Positions 17,024-24,643 are shown, numbered from the stretch's first letter. The stretch is 64,000 bases of DNA from Oscillospiraceae bacterium (GCA_009777725.1 WRLG01000001.1:62001-126000), one strand, 5' to 3'. Notes: generated by a model not told the origin, from the sequence alone. A program made the numbers and translations.

Positions 17024-18544
17024 TTAATGCAGTGCGTAAAATCCAACTTTAATCTTTTTGTTCCCGTTTTCCATAAAGCCTATATTAGCTTCCTCGCTCA
17101 CATCGGTTATGTTCGCCCTGAATAAATAGGGGTGAACCCTGTCATAGGTTACATCGTCAACCGATTTAAACGCGTAATATAACGTAGAGGGCTTATTTTT
17201 AATCTGGCTTGCGGTTAAGTAGCCGAACAGAGCATGTTCAAAGCTATGCAGGCTTGTTTTCCAAGCGTGGATTTTCGGAAATTTTATGTCGGGCTTATTC
17301 GTGCCGGCTGCTACAAAGTGGTGAATCTCACCATACTCCTTGTCTACCATATACTTGAACCAATAATCATAAGTATTATTGAGATACGATAGGTAGGACG
17401 GGTCGTTCAGTGCAAGAATTGCACAGGCTTGGTTCATCTCGGCAAAGCTCCACCACTCCTTGTCCTTGTCAATATTGCCTTTCTCATCGTAACGCCTTGC
17501 CCAAGTGCCGTCTTTCAAATAAGCATTTTCAAGAATGGTGTGCATTTTACCTCTCGCAAAGTTGACAAACGACATTTCGCCGCTCATAACTCCTACTTGG
17601 TAAATCAACCACATTGTTTTAATTGAATGACCAAAATCTGTGTGAGCAGTGCCTAACCGTTTCGCCGCGTTTTCCGTCCCCGTTCCCCAGAAGAACCCAT
17701 AGCGTTCACTGTAAAAGCGGGTAATTAAAATATTAGTAATATCTATTAACGACTGCCGCCAATCGGATTGATAAGGCTCCGGCAACGCAGGCGTAAGCCA
17801 AATCATGTAAGCGTAAATTTGGTCGAGCTGTGCCACGATTTCAACCTTATCATCAATTTGAGCCTTTGAGGCTTTCGGAAGCCAAGTAAAGTACCCGCGA
17901 CCATGTGAGAAGTAATTCTTGAAAATATTTTCCTTTGCCTGCAAAATTTTAAATAAGGTCTTTTCATCGCGGGTTAGGTAATAATACATTCCAAGCCCGG
18001 TGATTCCGTAAGCAAGATTTTGCGCGTCGCGCTCCTCAACCTTATCTCCCCATTTGCCGCTCTTAATATTTTGCTTGGTGAACATTCCTTTTTCCCCGTC
18101 GAAAGCTTCCATAAGAGCCTCCGCCCCCTGCTTGCACCATTGCAGGTATTCAAGATTACCAGTGACATTGTAGGCGATTCCGTAGGCAAAGGTTTGCCGC
18201 GAATGAGCCCGCACATAGTTATGCTCCAAATCGACCAAGCCCTTTGTGTCATCGTCTGCAAGCGCGGCTTTGATTTCGGGAGGCAGATTATTTTCATCAA
18301 GAATTTTGCCTTTGTTACAGCGATATGTAGGAAAAAGCCCGCCTTGAAGCTTTCGCGCATCGTCAAGCCGCCAGAATTTCATTAAATCCTTATCAATGTG
18401 TTCCTTCCATACCTCGGGTTCAAGGTGCGCCTTAATCAGCTTCTCAATGTCATAGCTTGGCGCGCCGCCCTTTTTCATCTCGGCGGTTAGCTCAACATCT
18501 GAAACATTGAACGATTGCTTTGGTCTTTTTACTTTTGTAGACAT
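17024..18544 (-). CDS. N-acylglucosamine 2-epimerase (AGE) family protein
   Basis: 506 residues with the alpha/alpha six-barrel signature of AGE-family sugar epimerases/isomerases: HNYVRAHSRQTFAYGIAY, ERDAQNLAYGITG, GHSIKTMWLIYQ, KEWWSFAEMNQACAILALND (the conserved W-W-x-x-A-E motif), and KIHAWKTSLHSFEHALFGYL (His motif near residue 445). Substrate could be N-acetylglucosamine/mannosamine, cellobiose or mannose; the sequence alone does not decide. There is an unusual N-terminal extension of about 60 residues before the barrel. No sugar-transport or glycosidase genes adjoin it. Good AGGAG site upstream; 22 bp separate it from the upstream HTH-like gene, so the two may be co-transcribed. Confidence 0.85.
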   Translation of the reverse strand: MSTKVKRPKQSFNVSDVELTAEMKKGGAPSYDIEKLIKAHLEPEVWKEHIDKDLMKFWRLDDARKLQGGLFPTYRCNKGKILDENNLPPEIKAALADDDTKGLVDLEHNYVRAHSRQTFAYGIAYNVTGNLEYLQWCKQGAEALMEAFDGEKGMFTKQNIKSGKWGDKVEERDAQNLAYGITGLGMYYYLTRDEKTLFKILQAKENIFKNYFSHGRGYFTWLPKASKAQIDDKVEIVAQLDQIYAYMIWLTPALPEPYQSDWRQSLIDITNILITRFYSERYGFFWGTGTENAAKRLGTAHTDFGHSIKTMWLIYQVGVMSGEMSFVNFARGKMHTILENAYLKDGTWARRYDEKGNIDKDKEWWSFAEMNQACAILALNDPSYLSYLNNTYDYWFKYMVDKEYGEIHHFVAAGTNKPDIKFPKIHAWKTSLHSFEHALFGYLTASQIKNKPSTLYYAFKSVDDVTYDRVHPYLFRANITDVSEEANIGFMENGNKKIKVGFYALH

Positions 18545-18566
18545 GGTTGATTCTCCTTTTTTGTAT

Positions 18567-19955
18567 TTATTTTATATGTATATGCTTGGGTTGGGGGGGA
18601 TTTGCTTGTTTAAGCATTTTATACATATCATTTAGAAAATCATCTAATTCCGGGGATATTTTCTCATGCGGCGCGCCAATGTCATGTTTAAACAAAAAAC
18701 TTAGAAGCATTATGCTATCCACATCTGTACAACCTTGGATAATTGTTGGGATTGTTATTACCTTATCGGTTTTGTTAATGGTTTTTTTGAGTTTCTTTAA
18801 TTTTTCAGAATACTCATTCTTTTTCTCAACGCTAATGCTCCCAAAATGTTCTAAAATATCATTTATTAAATTTTTGTTATTGGTCTTTTCTACTTCTGAA
18901 ATTGTGTCATTGAAATATTTAGTTATGGCAAAGTACTTGTTTTCCAGTATTTGGATATTTAAGCTTTGCCCACTAATGACGTGCTCTTCTGAGCCAAATT
19001 TTGCAAGTCCCATTAAGTATTTCATAGTATTATGCTCAATTTTATCCTCGGATAAAATTGAGTGATATACAATAGGTACATCATCATGGCTTCTTGTTGT
19101 CATGATATTTGCAAGCCTAATATTTCTCTTGTTAACATTATTAGAAATAGGTGTAAGATTAAAAAATATTACAGTTAATGCGTTAAAATCAGGGGTATTA
19201 TTATTACAGTTTCCAAATAAAACACAACAACAAGTTGCATTTTTTTGTGGATTTATCACAATAGCAAATCCTTCACATGTCGTATCATTTGAATCAGAAC
19301 ACTTTAACTCAACCTTGCAAATATCTCCTTTTTTTGTAAATTCCAAAACTCTATTTATATAAGTCATTTCAGAATTAGTTTGATACGTAAGTGGAAGATG
19401 TGAGTAAAATAATTTAATATTGTTAGCTTCATTTGGTATTAAAGAAGCAAATAAACTTTGTTGTTCTTTTACATTATAAGCAACATTAGAGTTGTTTTCA
19501 AACAATGATTTTAGAAAGTAAAAAGCCAACTCGTCAGATGTTAAATTAAGATTGTTAGTTTGCGTTTTAGACATATCTTTTACAATATTTTCTATATCTG
19601 TGTCGCTTAGCTCATCTGAAAGCCTTACAAAGTCAATATTGAAATATTTACAAAGAGCAAATATTTCAGAATTGTTAAGTGCGCTTTTACTTGGACGTTT
19701 TTCTTTACTTTTCGATTCATGAAGATGCCAAGTAAGTTTTCTAGAAAAATTTGATTTAGTAATTTCCACATTTTCAAAACCACTTTTTGGGAAAAAACTA
19801 TAACCTTTAAGAGCTGAATTTAAATCATCAACAATTCCTAAAGAGCTTTCATCCTTATTATTTTGTTTACAATATTCCTTTACCAACAATCCTGCATTTT
19901 TTGAAATTTTAAAATAAAAAATATCATTTAAATCACGTATTGTTTTGTTTGACAT
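18567..19955 (-). CDS. Large AT-rich protein with probable N-terminal XRE-like HTH, autoregulated
   Basis: 462 residues from the ATG at 19955, chosen because AGGAG lies seven bases before it; an upstream in-frame ATG at 19979 lies inside the operator palindrome. The stretch ITKSNFSRKLT...ALNNSEIFALCKYFNIDFVRLSDEL has the layout of a Cro/CI-type domain (S-x-L-S-R-K-L, then helix, x-x-x-IDxxxLSDEL). The remaining ~320 residues match no family I recognise and contain a Cys cluster (CCCVLFGNC near residue 240). Very low GC compared with neighbours. A 23-bp palindrome sits just upstream, as expected of autoregulation. The first 24 codons and the promoter region are duplicated 608 bp further on. 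Role unknown. Confidence 0.6.
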   Translation of the reverse strand: MSNKTIRDLNDIFYFKISKNAGLLVKEYCKQNNKDESSLGIVDDLNSALKGYSFFPKSGFENVEITKSNFSRKLTWHLHESKSKEKRPSKSALNNSEIFALCKYFNIDFVRLSDELSDTDIENIVKDMSKTQTNNLNLTSDELAFYFLKSLFENNSNVAYNVKEQQSLFASLIPNEANNIKLFYSHLPLTYQTNSEMTYINRVLEFTKKGDICKVELKCSDSNDTTCEGFAIVINPQKNATCCCVLFGNCNNNTPDFNALTVIFFNLTPISNNVNKRNIRLANIMTTRSHDDVPIVYHSILSEDKIEHNTMKYLMGLAKFGSEEHVISGQSLNIQILENKYFAITKYFNDTISEVEKTNNKNLINDILEHFGSISVEKKNEYSEKLKKLKKTINKTDKVITIPTIIQGCTDVDSIMLLSFLFKHDIGAPHEKISPELDDFLNDMYKMLKQANPPQPKHIHIK

Positions 19956-19973
19956 AATCATTCTCCTTTTGTT

Positions 19974-19996
19974 TTTCACAATACAGCGTTGTGAAA
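19974..19996. promoter_or_regulatory. Operator palindrome upstream of the HTH-like gene
   Basis: TTTCACAA tacagcg TTGTGAAA, a perfect 8-bp inverted repeat with 7-bp spacer, 19 bp upstream of the ATG at 19955. A further half-site TTTTCACAATACC lies at 20017-20029. Both are conserved in the second copy (20582-20604 and about 20625-20637). Likely binding site of the HTH-like protein (inference). Confidence 0.6.
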
Positions 19997-20061
19997 TTTC
20001 GTTTCATGCTATATATTTTCACAATACCAAGCATATAATCCACATAATTTACAACAAGCTA

Positions 20062-20090
20062 TTGACAGGGTTATAATTATATGCTATACT
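20062..20090 (+). promoter_or_regulatory. Promoter of leader peptide/repeat protein, copy 1
   Basis: TTGACA (20062-20067), 17-bp spacer, TATACT (20085-20090), divergent from the HTH-like gene. Confidence 0.75.
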
Positions 20091-20159
20091 ATAAACAGAG
20101 CAAAATTTTTCATTATTATAGCAAATAATAAAATACAGAAAGGACTGAGTAACGAACCG

Positions 20160-20237
20160 ATGTACCAATACCAAGATAGTTTTCTTAAACAAAGCCGATT
20201 TAGAATTATGGGTACTGTCGGATTCGGCTTTTGTTAA
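20160..20237 (+). CDS. Leader peptide, copy 1 (25 aa)
   Basis: Short frame reading MYQYQDSFLKQSRFRIMGTV then GFGFC and TAA. Compared with copy 2 it has two indels, of 6 and 3 bases, both keeping the frame, while the non-coding sequence just after the stop has a 2-base indel. The last 14 codons are identical in both copies. The nearest Shine-Dalgarno-like sequence (AAAGGA) is rather far (about 16 bases) from the ATG, so translation is not assured. The ORF overlaps the two interleaved helices described separately. It precedes the truncated repeat-protein gene. Confidence 0.5.
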   Translation: MYQYQDSFLKQSRFRIMGTVGFGFC

Positions 20238-20253
20238 ACCTTAGGCAGTACCC
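20187..20253 (+). ncRNA. Structured leader with interleaved helices, copy 1
   Basis: Helix A: 20187-20198 (core AAAGCCGA) with 20224-20235 (TCGGCTTT), 11 pairs with a bulge. Helix B: 20210-20219 (GGGTACTGTC) with 20244-20253 (GGCAGTACCC), 10 pairs with one G-U. The order A5', B5', A3', B3' makes an H-type pseudoknot, or two mutually exclusive hairpins, of which A followed by TTTTGTT resembles a weak terminator. It sits just before the GGAGG site of the downstream gene, so it is placed for leader control. Confidence 0.5.
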
Positions 20254-20272
20254 GTGGAACGGAGGGATTGCC

Positions 20273-20497
20273 ATGAAAAAAACCGCAACCACAGACTACT
20301 CAACAGAACCTGCAATTATTAATAAGAAAGAGCGCATGAGAACTCGATTAATGACAGAACCACAACTGCTAGAGTACGTGCTTTACGAAAATGGTCGCAA
20401 AATACCCTATATTGAGAACCCCTCTGAGGCTGTCCAGCTTAAATCTTTGCGTTTAAGCCCAATGAATATACGATACATTGATAAGCCTTGCCAATAA
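20273..20497 (+). pseudogene. Repeat protein, copy 1, truncated by the duplication
   Basis: 74 residues, MKKTATTDYSTEPAIINKKE and onward, nearly identical to the first 73 residues of the 131-aa protein at 22064. It breaks at the duplication junction after IDKPCQ, so it lacks the last two of its PS/PP-x-x-V-I/Q repeats. The start at 20273 follows GGAGG. It may still be expressed from the consensus promoter at 20062. Confidence 0.7.
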
Positions 20498-20563
20498 TTC
20501 TGAATTTTTTGAAATTTTAAAATAAAAAATATCGCTTAAATCACGTATTGTTTTGTTTGACAT
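20491..20563 (-). pseudogene. N-terminal remnant of the HTH-like gene
   Basis: The duplicated start region encodes MSNKTIRDLSDIFYFKISK and then ends at the duplication junction after about 24 codons. It retains its AGGAG site and operator, so a short useless product could be made. Confidence 0.7.
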
Positions 20564-20651
20564 AATCATTCTCCTTTTGTTTTTCACAATACAGCGTTGT
20601 GAAATTTCGTTTCATGCTATATGTTTTCACAATACCAAGCATATTAATCCA

Positions 20652-20661
20652 CATAATTTAC
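20652..20661. repeat. Target-site duplication, left
   Basis: CATAATTTAC immediately left of the insertion sequence; the identical 10 bp follow it at 21835-21844. The undisrupted copy 1 shows the same sequence only once (20044-20053). Confidence 0.85.
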
Positions 20662-21834
20662 CAGGGCAAAAGCATTTACTTTTTTCACCTAAGGGTATAT
20701 AATGGTAAACAAGAGGTGAAAAATGATGAGAATACAAAGATTAATGGAGTTGGCAGGGACAATAAGCGACCCTAGGCGGGAATATGGGAATTTGCGGCAT
20801 AATTTGGTGACGATTGTAATAATTTCGCTATGTGCGAAAATATGCGGAGCAGAGGATTTTGAGGACATAGAGGAATTCGGCAAGGCACGGAAGGAGTGGC
20901 TTGAAAATTTTTTAGAAACGCCGAACGGAATTCCCGATAAAGACACATTTCGCCGCGTTTTTGAAAGAATTGACCCAACCGAACTTGCGAATTGTTTGTA
21001 TAGCTGGCTTGAAACAGCACATGATTGTAAAGAAAAAACTATCAACATTGACGGTAAAACAATATGCGGAAGCGGAAATTCCGAGCATAAAGCCTATCAT
21101 GTCGTTTCGGCATGGGTAAGTGAAAATCAAATCACGTTGGGCGAAATCGTTGTTGACGAAAAGAGCAATGAAATACCTGCAATCCCGCAATTGCTTGATT
21201 TGATTGATGTTGAGGGTGCGGTTGTAACGATAGACGCAATGGGTTGTCAAACAGGAATAGCAGAAAAAATTATTGAGAAAAATGCAGATTATTGTTTGGC
21301 ACTCAAAGGAAACCAAGCAAGTTTACACGATGATGTGAAACTATATTTTGAAAATATTGAAGCCGAGCAGAAAAAAACGACGAAAGAAAAAGGGCATGGA
21401 CGAATTGAAACTCGCGAATATTTTCTTGAAACCGATATTGATTGGTTACCGCAAAAGCAGTTATGGCGCGGAATATCTTCAATCGGAGCGGTAAAATCTA
21501 CGATTTATGAAAAAGGGGAAACTTGCATTGAAACACGATATTTCATTTCATCTTTAACAGATGTAGACCGATTTGCCGATTCTGCTCGCAAACATTGGTC
21601 GATTGAAAATCAGCTTCATTGGCATCTTGACGTTACTTTCGGCGAGGACAACGCAAGAATGAGAAAAGATAACTCTCCGCTAAATTGGAATGTTCTGCGT
21701 AAAACTGCGTTAACCCTCTTAAAAAACGCTGATGTCGGTAAAAAACAGAGCTTAAAGCGCAAAATGTTTATGGCGGCTCTTGATATTTCTGTCCTTGAAA
21801 AAATTGTTTTTAAAAAGTAAATGCTTTTGCCGTG
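20662..21834 (+). mobile_element. ISAs1-family insertion sequence, complete
   Basis: 1173 bp bounded by inverted repeats (CAGGGCAAAAGCATTTAC on the left; CACGGCAAAAGCATTTAC read inward from the right, one mismatch), with a 10-bp target duplication and one intact transposase gene. The boundaries are confirmed by the uninterrupted copy 1 of the surrounding duplication. Confidence 0.92.
20723..21820 (+). CDS. ISAs1-family DDE transposase
   Basis: 365 residues, full length for the family. Conserved blocks: LAGTISDPRREYGNLRHNLV at the start, GIPDKDTFRRVFERID, the first catalytic Asp in TINIDGKTICGS, the second in VTIDAMGCQTGIAEKI, LALKGNQ, then WSIENQLHWHLDVTFGEDNA with the catalytic Glu. No frameshift. 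GAGGTG lies before the ATG. The element is probably still able to move. Confidence 0.95.
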   Translation: MMRIQRLMELAGTISDPRREYGNLRHNLVTIVIISLCAKICGAEDFEDIEEFGKARKEWLENFLETPNGIPDKDTFRRVFERIDPTELANCLYSWLETAHDCKEKTINIDGKTICGSGNSEHKAYHVVSAWVSENQITLGEIVVDEKSNEIPAIPQLLDLIDVEGAVVTIDAMGCQTGIAEKIIEKNADYCLALKGNQASLHDDVKLYFENIEAEQKKTTKEKGHGRIETREYFLETDIDWLPQKQLWRGISSIGAVKSTIYEKGETCIETRYFISSLTDVDRFADSARKHWSIENQLHWHLDVTFGEDNARMRKDNSPLNWNVLRKTALTLLKNADVGKKQSLKRKMFMAALDISVLEKIVFKK

Positions 21835-21844
21835 CATAATTTAC
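21835..21844. repeat. Target-site duplication, right
   Basis: CATAATTTAC, identical to 20652-20661. Confidence 0.85.
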
Positions 21845-21853
21845 GACAAGCTA

Positions 21854-21882
21854 TTGACAGGGTTATAATTATATGCTATACT
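21854..21882 (+). promoter_or_regulatory. Promoter of leader peptide/repeat protein, copy 2
   Basis: TTGACA (21854-21859), 17-bp spacer, TATACT (21877-21882), just right of the insertion sequence. The operator of this copy now lies on the far side of the element, 1.2 kb away, so any control from it should be lost. Confidence 0.75.
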
Positions 21883-21951
21883 ATAAACAAGGCAAAATTT
21901 TTCATTATTATAGCAAATAATAAGATATAGAAAGGACTGAGTAACGAACCG

Positions 21952-22026
21952 ATGTGCCAAGAAAGCTTTCTTAAACAAAGCCGATTATTTAGAATTATGG
22001 GTACTGTCGGATTCGGCTTTTGTTAA
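21952..22026 (+). CDS. Leader peptide, copy 2 (24 aa)
   Basis: MCQESFLKQSRLFRIMGTVG then FGFC and TAA. Differs from copy 1 by frame-keeping indels and few substitutions; the last 14 codons match exactly. Overlaps the interleaved helices at 21974-22042 and precedes the full-length repeat protein by 37 bp. Confidence 0.5.
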   Translation: MCQESFLKQSRLFRIMGTVGFGFC

Positions 22027-22042
22027 ACCTTAGGCAGTACCC
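21974..22042 (+). ncRNA. Structured leader with interleaved helices, copy 2
   Basis: Same fold as copy 1: helix A 21974-21984 with 22013-22024, helix B 21999-22008 with 22033-22042. The stems are fully kept; the 3-base insertion relative to copy 1 falls in the connecting loop. Confidence 0.5.
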
Positions 22043-22063
22043 GTGGGATATGGAGGGATTGCC

Positions 22064-22459
22064 ATGAAAAAAACCACAACCACAGACTACTCAACAGAAC
22101 CTGCAATTATTAATAAGAAAGAGCGCATGAGAACTCGATTAATGACAGAACCACAACTACTGGAGTACGTACTTTACGAAAATGGTCGCAGAATATTCAA
22201 TATTGAGAACCCCTCTAAGGCTGTCCAGCTTGAATCTTTACGCTTAAGCCCAACAAATATAAAATACATTGATGACCCTTGCCTTGAGGCACAACTAATC
22301 GCAGTTAATTCCTGTGGATATTGGGTTTTGGACATCAAGAATCCGCCGGATGAAGTAATTGAAGCAGCTATCGCTCGCAATAAAGGCGTTATGGATTATC
22401 TTAAACCCAATATCAAGTTATGGCATAATAATAATTTTTTCGATGATATAGCGGAATAA
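22064..22459 (+). CDS. Small protein with DUF4116-like repeats
   Basis: 131 residues from the ATG at 22064 (GGAGG site). After a polar N-terminus and a TEPQLLEYVLYENG helix come about three repeats of the pattern I-x-x-x-PS/P-x-x-VQ/I-x-x-x-L/A (NIENPSKAVQLESLRLSP, YIDDPCLEAQLIAVNSCG, DIKNPPDEVIEAAIARNK), as in DUF4116-type helical repeats, suggesting a protein-binding scaffold. The truncated sister lies at 20273. It is the distal gene of a unit consisting of promoter, leader peptide, structured leader and this gene, divergent from the HTH-like regulator. Function unknown. Confidence 0.65.
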   Translation: MKKTTTTDYSTEPAIINKKERMRTRLMTEPQLLEYVLYENGRRIFNIENPSKAVQLESLRLSPTNIKYIDDPCLEAQLIAVNSCGYWVLDIKNPPDEVIEAAIARNKGVMDYLKPNIKLWHNNNFFDDIAE

Positions 22460-22474
22460 ATTCTTTTTAATTAT

Positions 22475-22513
22475 ACAAACCCTGCCAATAGGTGGGGTTT
22501 GCACTTTTTCTTC
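22475..22513 (+). terminator. Intrinsic terminator after the repeat protein
   Basis: CAAACCCTGCC / GGTGGGGTTTG stem with a short loop (ccaata), then CACTTTTTCTT. Confidence 0.75.
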
Positions 22514-22560
22514 CCCAACCCTTTACATAATTATACCACACCCACCCCCAATGTCAAGCA

Positions 22561-22600
22561 CTTTGTTGAATTCGGTCGTATTTTGTTGAATTTGGTCGTT
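22561..22600. repeat. Two tandem 20-bp repeats
   Basis: Two head-to-tail units, each about TTTGTTGAATTYGGTCGT, 17 of 20 bases identical, in the space between the repeat protein and the DUF378 gene. No function evident. Confidence 0.7.
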
Positions 22601-22656
22601 TGCGTTAAAAAATAAACGAACAAGAAGCTTAAATATGTAAAAAATACAAAAAATTA

Positions 22657-22697
22657 CAAAAAAATACCTCCCGCGTAAAACCACGGGAGGTATTTTT
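22657..22697. terminator. Bidirectional terminator before the DUF378 stop
   Basis: Stem AAAAATACCTCCCGcG against CaCGGGAGGTATTTTT with loop TAAAAC; T-rich tails on both strands. Serves the leftward DUF378 gene. Confidence 0.85.
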
Positions 22698-22702
22698 AAG
22701 CC

Positions 22703-22909
22703 TTATGCCCTGCTCTCAACGAATCGTTCACCCTTAAATAATAGCGTAGTACACCAAATTGCCGATAAAGCAACCAAAACATAAACTATTCTGCTGAGAA
22801 TTGCGCCGGTACCGCCGAAAAGCCAAGCTATGAAGTCAAAGCCGAAAATTCCGACAAGACCCCAGTTGATACCACCGATAATAAGCAGAGTTAATGAAGT
22901 TCTGTTCAT
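22703..22909 (-). CDS. DUF378 family small membrane protein
   Basis: 68 residues with two membrane helices: MNRTSLTLLIIGGINWGLVG, then FDFIAWLFGG, then LSRIVYVLVALSAIWCTTLL. The INWGLVG..FDxxAWLFG pattern is the hallmark of DUF378/YuzA-type proteins, whose function is unknown. The start at 22909 is preferred to an ATG four codons earlier because the AAAGGA site abuts the earlier one. Confidence 0.85.
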   Translation of the reverse strand: MNRTSLTLLIIGGINWGLVGIFGFDFIAWLFGGTGAILSRIVYVLVALSAIWCTTLLFKGERFVESRA

Positions 22910-23312
22910 CACAAAAACCATTCCTTTCGCTCAGTTTGTTACCAATTAAAAGTTATAATCAGTTAAAGCAAACCCCTTAAAGCCTGCTTGGGTTTTCTTC
23001 CGCGGTATATTTTCGGTAAATTTTTCAACCGCGCCGTTAATTTTTGCGAATAATAAACATTAACCGAAAAATTTTGCCCGGCGGGGCAAAAAAATACGCT
23101 CGAAAATACATCGCTCATAAATTCTAAAACAGGCTCTTAGAAAGCAAAAATACTTTCTGACTTATTATTGACAGTTTTTCGGGCTTTATGCGAAGCTTTA
23201 TCAAATCGAAAAAAAATAAATAAATTTCAAAATTTGGGGTTATTTTTCTAAAGGCTTGTTTTTTATGACGAAATGTGGTAAAATGTAAATATTGCTAAAA
23301 GGAGGTAAATAT
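22910..23312. other. Gene-free spacer of about 400 bp
   Basis: No coding frame of note. It holds one clear hairpin at 23072-23091 (TTTTGCCC / GGGCAAAA), which read on the minus strand is followed by a T run and so would act as a terminator or attenuator ahead of the DUF378 gene. The rest is AT-rich with no recognised site. Confidence 0.6.
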
Positions 23313-24602
23313 ATGCTTTTAAATGATAAAATTAAGCGCGGTAAGGCTGTTTTTGTAATGGTTGCACTATCCGCCGCTGTCCTTTTCTCGTCCTGCAATG
23401 ACAATAATAACGAACCCCCCGCGCAAACAGAACCCCCTGCGAGCACAGCGGCAACAACCGCCGAAAGTACAGCAAGAACAACCGCGATGCAAGACCCAAT
23501 CGCAAAGCTCCCACCCGATTTATCCTATGAACCATATCAATTTAAGCTTTATAACCCGCTTGGAACAGGAATAGAACGCCCCGAAGATTATGTTCGCCCC
23601 GATGTGTTTTACGATGCCCCGCAGGTGCGGTGGAGCATTTCTGAGCGAGAAGATTTTTTAGTTGATAAGGAAATTCAGGGCAAGATATTTGATTGGGTTG
23701 ATAATGCGTTTGAGGAGATTAGGCTGGAGGGGTTTTCAAATAGCGAAGAAATCAGGGCGAGCGTAACTAATGGTTATCTGTTCGTGATGGTCTATCTTTG
23801 GGTAAACTACAAGGGGCAACACGTTTATTATGATTTTAGGGACACGGTTTTTGATTTATATACAGGCGAGCAATTGGAATTTTCGGATATGTTTTTTCAA
23901 GGCGAGGAATTTATGCCGCAAATAAACGCAATGATTTATGAGCAGATAAATAAAGCGGGCGAGACGGGCTATATGCCGCTAAAAAGGGACTTTGCAGGAC
24001 TGACGGAGGGCGGCTTTGGGTTTTATCACGACAGCAACAATGCTTTTTCAATTATTTTGCCCATGCTAAACCCATATTTTGGCACTTCAAAATTTTTCTA
24101 TCTAAGGCTACGGGGGCTTGATACCGTCTCGACCATAAAGCGAGATATGGAGGGGATTTTTCTTGAAGATATTATAATCCATGAAACGCCATATTGGAAT
24201 TATGACTTACTTGCCGAAAAATCAAGTGCTTATGAATATCGTCAGGGCAATGTTTTATATATGCTTTTAACCGGGCATGAGGGTGTTTCGCAAGAGAAGA
24301 TTGATAAAATCAATGAAATAATGTTAGGGTTGCTGTATGACGAGGACTTAACTAAAGATGTCGATGTTTCGCCATATGTTGAACTTATCACAGAGGGCGA
24401 ATATGAATTAAGCGAACCCGATGAATACGGAATGATGCACTCAACTATCAGATATAGAATCTCGCCGTATATAAACACGGAGGAAAACAACGTCAGAATT
24501 ACATTTGGAGATACTTTGGGTTTTCTTGATGTTAATTACAGATGGTATTTTGACCTTGATAACTTTAACCTCATTAACTTTGAATCGGTATACAACGGGT
24601 GA
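23313..24602 (+). CDS. Lipoprotein with DUF3298-like domain
   Basis: 429 residues. The ATG at 23313 follows AAAGGAGGT. Signal with lipobox (AVLFSSC at about residue 27), Pro/Thr-rich linker, then a domain with YYDFRDTVFDLYTGEQLEFS and DMFFQGEEFMPQINAMIYEQ, the pattern of DUF3298/RsiV-type extracytoplasmic domains. The remainder is beta-rich and ends without an anchor. RsiV-like domains can bind muramidase in anti-sigma factors, but this protein has no sigma partner here, so that function is not implied. It overlaps no neighbour and is followed closely by a PstS-like lipoprotein. Confidence 0.75.
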   Translation: MLLNDKIKRGKAVFVMVALSAAVLFSSCNDNNNEPPAQTEPPASTAATTAESTARTTAMQDPIAKLPPDLSYEPYQFKLYNPLGTGIERPEDYVRPDVFYDAPQVRWSISEREDFLVDKEIQGKIFDWVDNAFEEIRLEGFSNSEEIRASVTNGYLFVMVYLWVNYKGQHVYYDFRDTVFDLYTGEQLEFSDMFFQGEEFMPQINAMIYEQINKAGETGYMPLKRDFAGLTEGGFGFYHDSNNAFSIILPMLNPYFGTSKFFYLRLRGLDTVSTIKRDMEGIFLEDIIIHETPYWNYDLLAEKSSAYEYRQGNVLYMLLTGHEGVSQEKIDKINEIMLGLLYDEDLTKDVDVSPYVELITEGEYELSEPDEYGMMHSTIRYRISPYINTEENNVRITFGDTLGFLDVNYRWYFDLDNFNLINFESVYNG

Positions 24603-24643
24603 GTTTAACTGTGAGAATAAAAAAACAGAAACGGAGAATAAGT

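Larger units (their letters stand above)
19883..20490. repeat. Tandem duplication, copy 1 (608 bp)
   Basis: Contains the first 24 codons of the HTH-like gene, its operator, a divergent promoter, the leader peptide and the first ~73 codons of the repeat protein. Copy 2 starts at 20491 and is offset by exactly 608 bp until a one-base indel near 20645 and then the insertion sequence. The copies differ at scattered sites, so the event is not recent. Confidence 0.85.
20491..22283. repeat. Tandem duplication, copy 2, split by an insertion sequence
   Basis: Second copy of the 608-bp unit. Offsets are self-consistent: 608 bp before the insertion and 1792 bp after it, equal to 608 plus one extra base plus the 1173-bp element plus a 10-bp target duplication. 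Downstream of the unit the complete repeat-protein gene continues. Confidence 0.85.

Noticed and set aside
22561-22600. Possible CRISPR-like repeat pair
   Set aside because: Two adjoining 20-bp units without spacers or cas genes; a simple tandem repeat.
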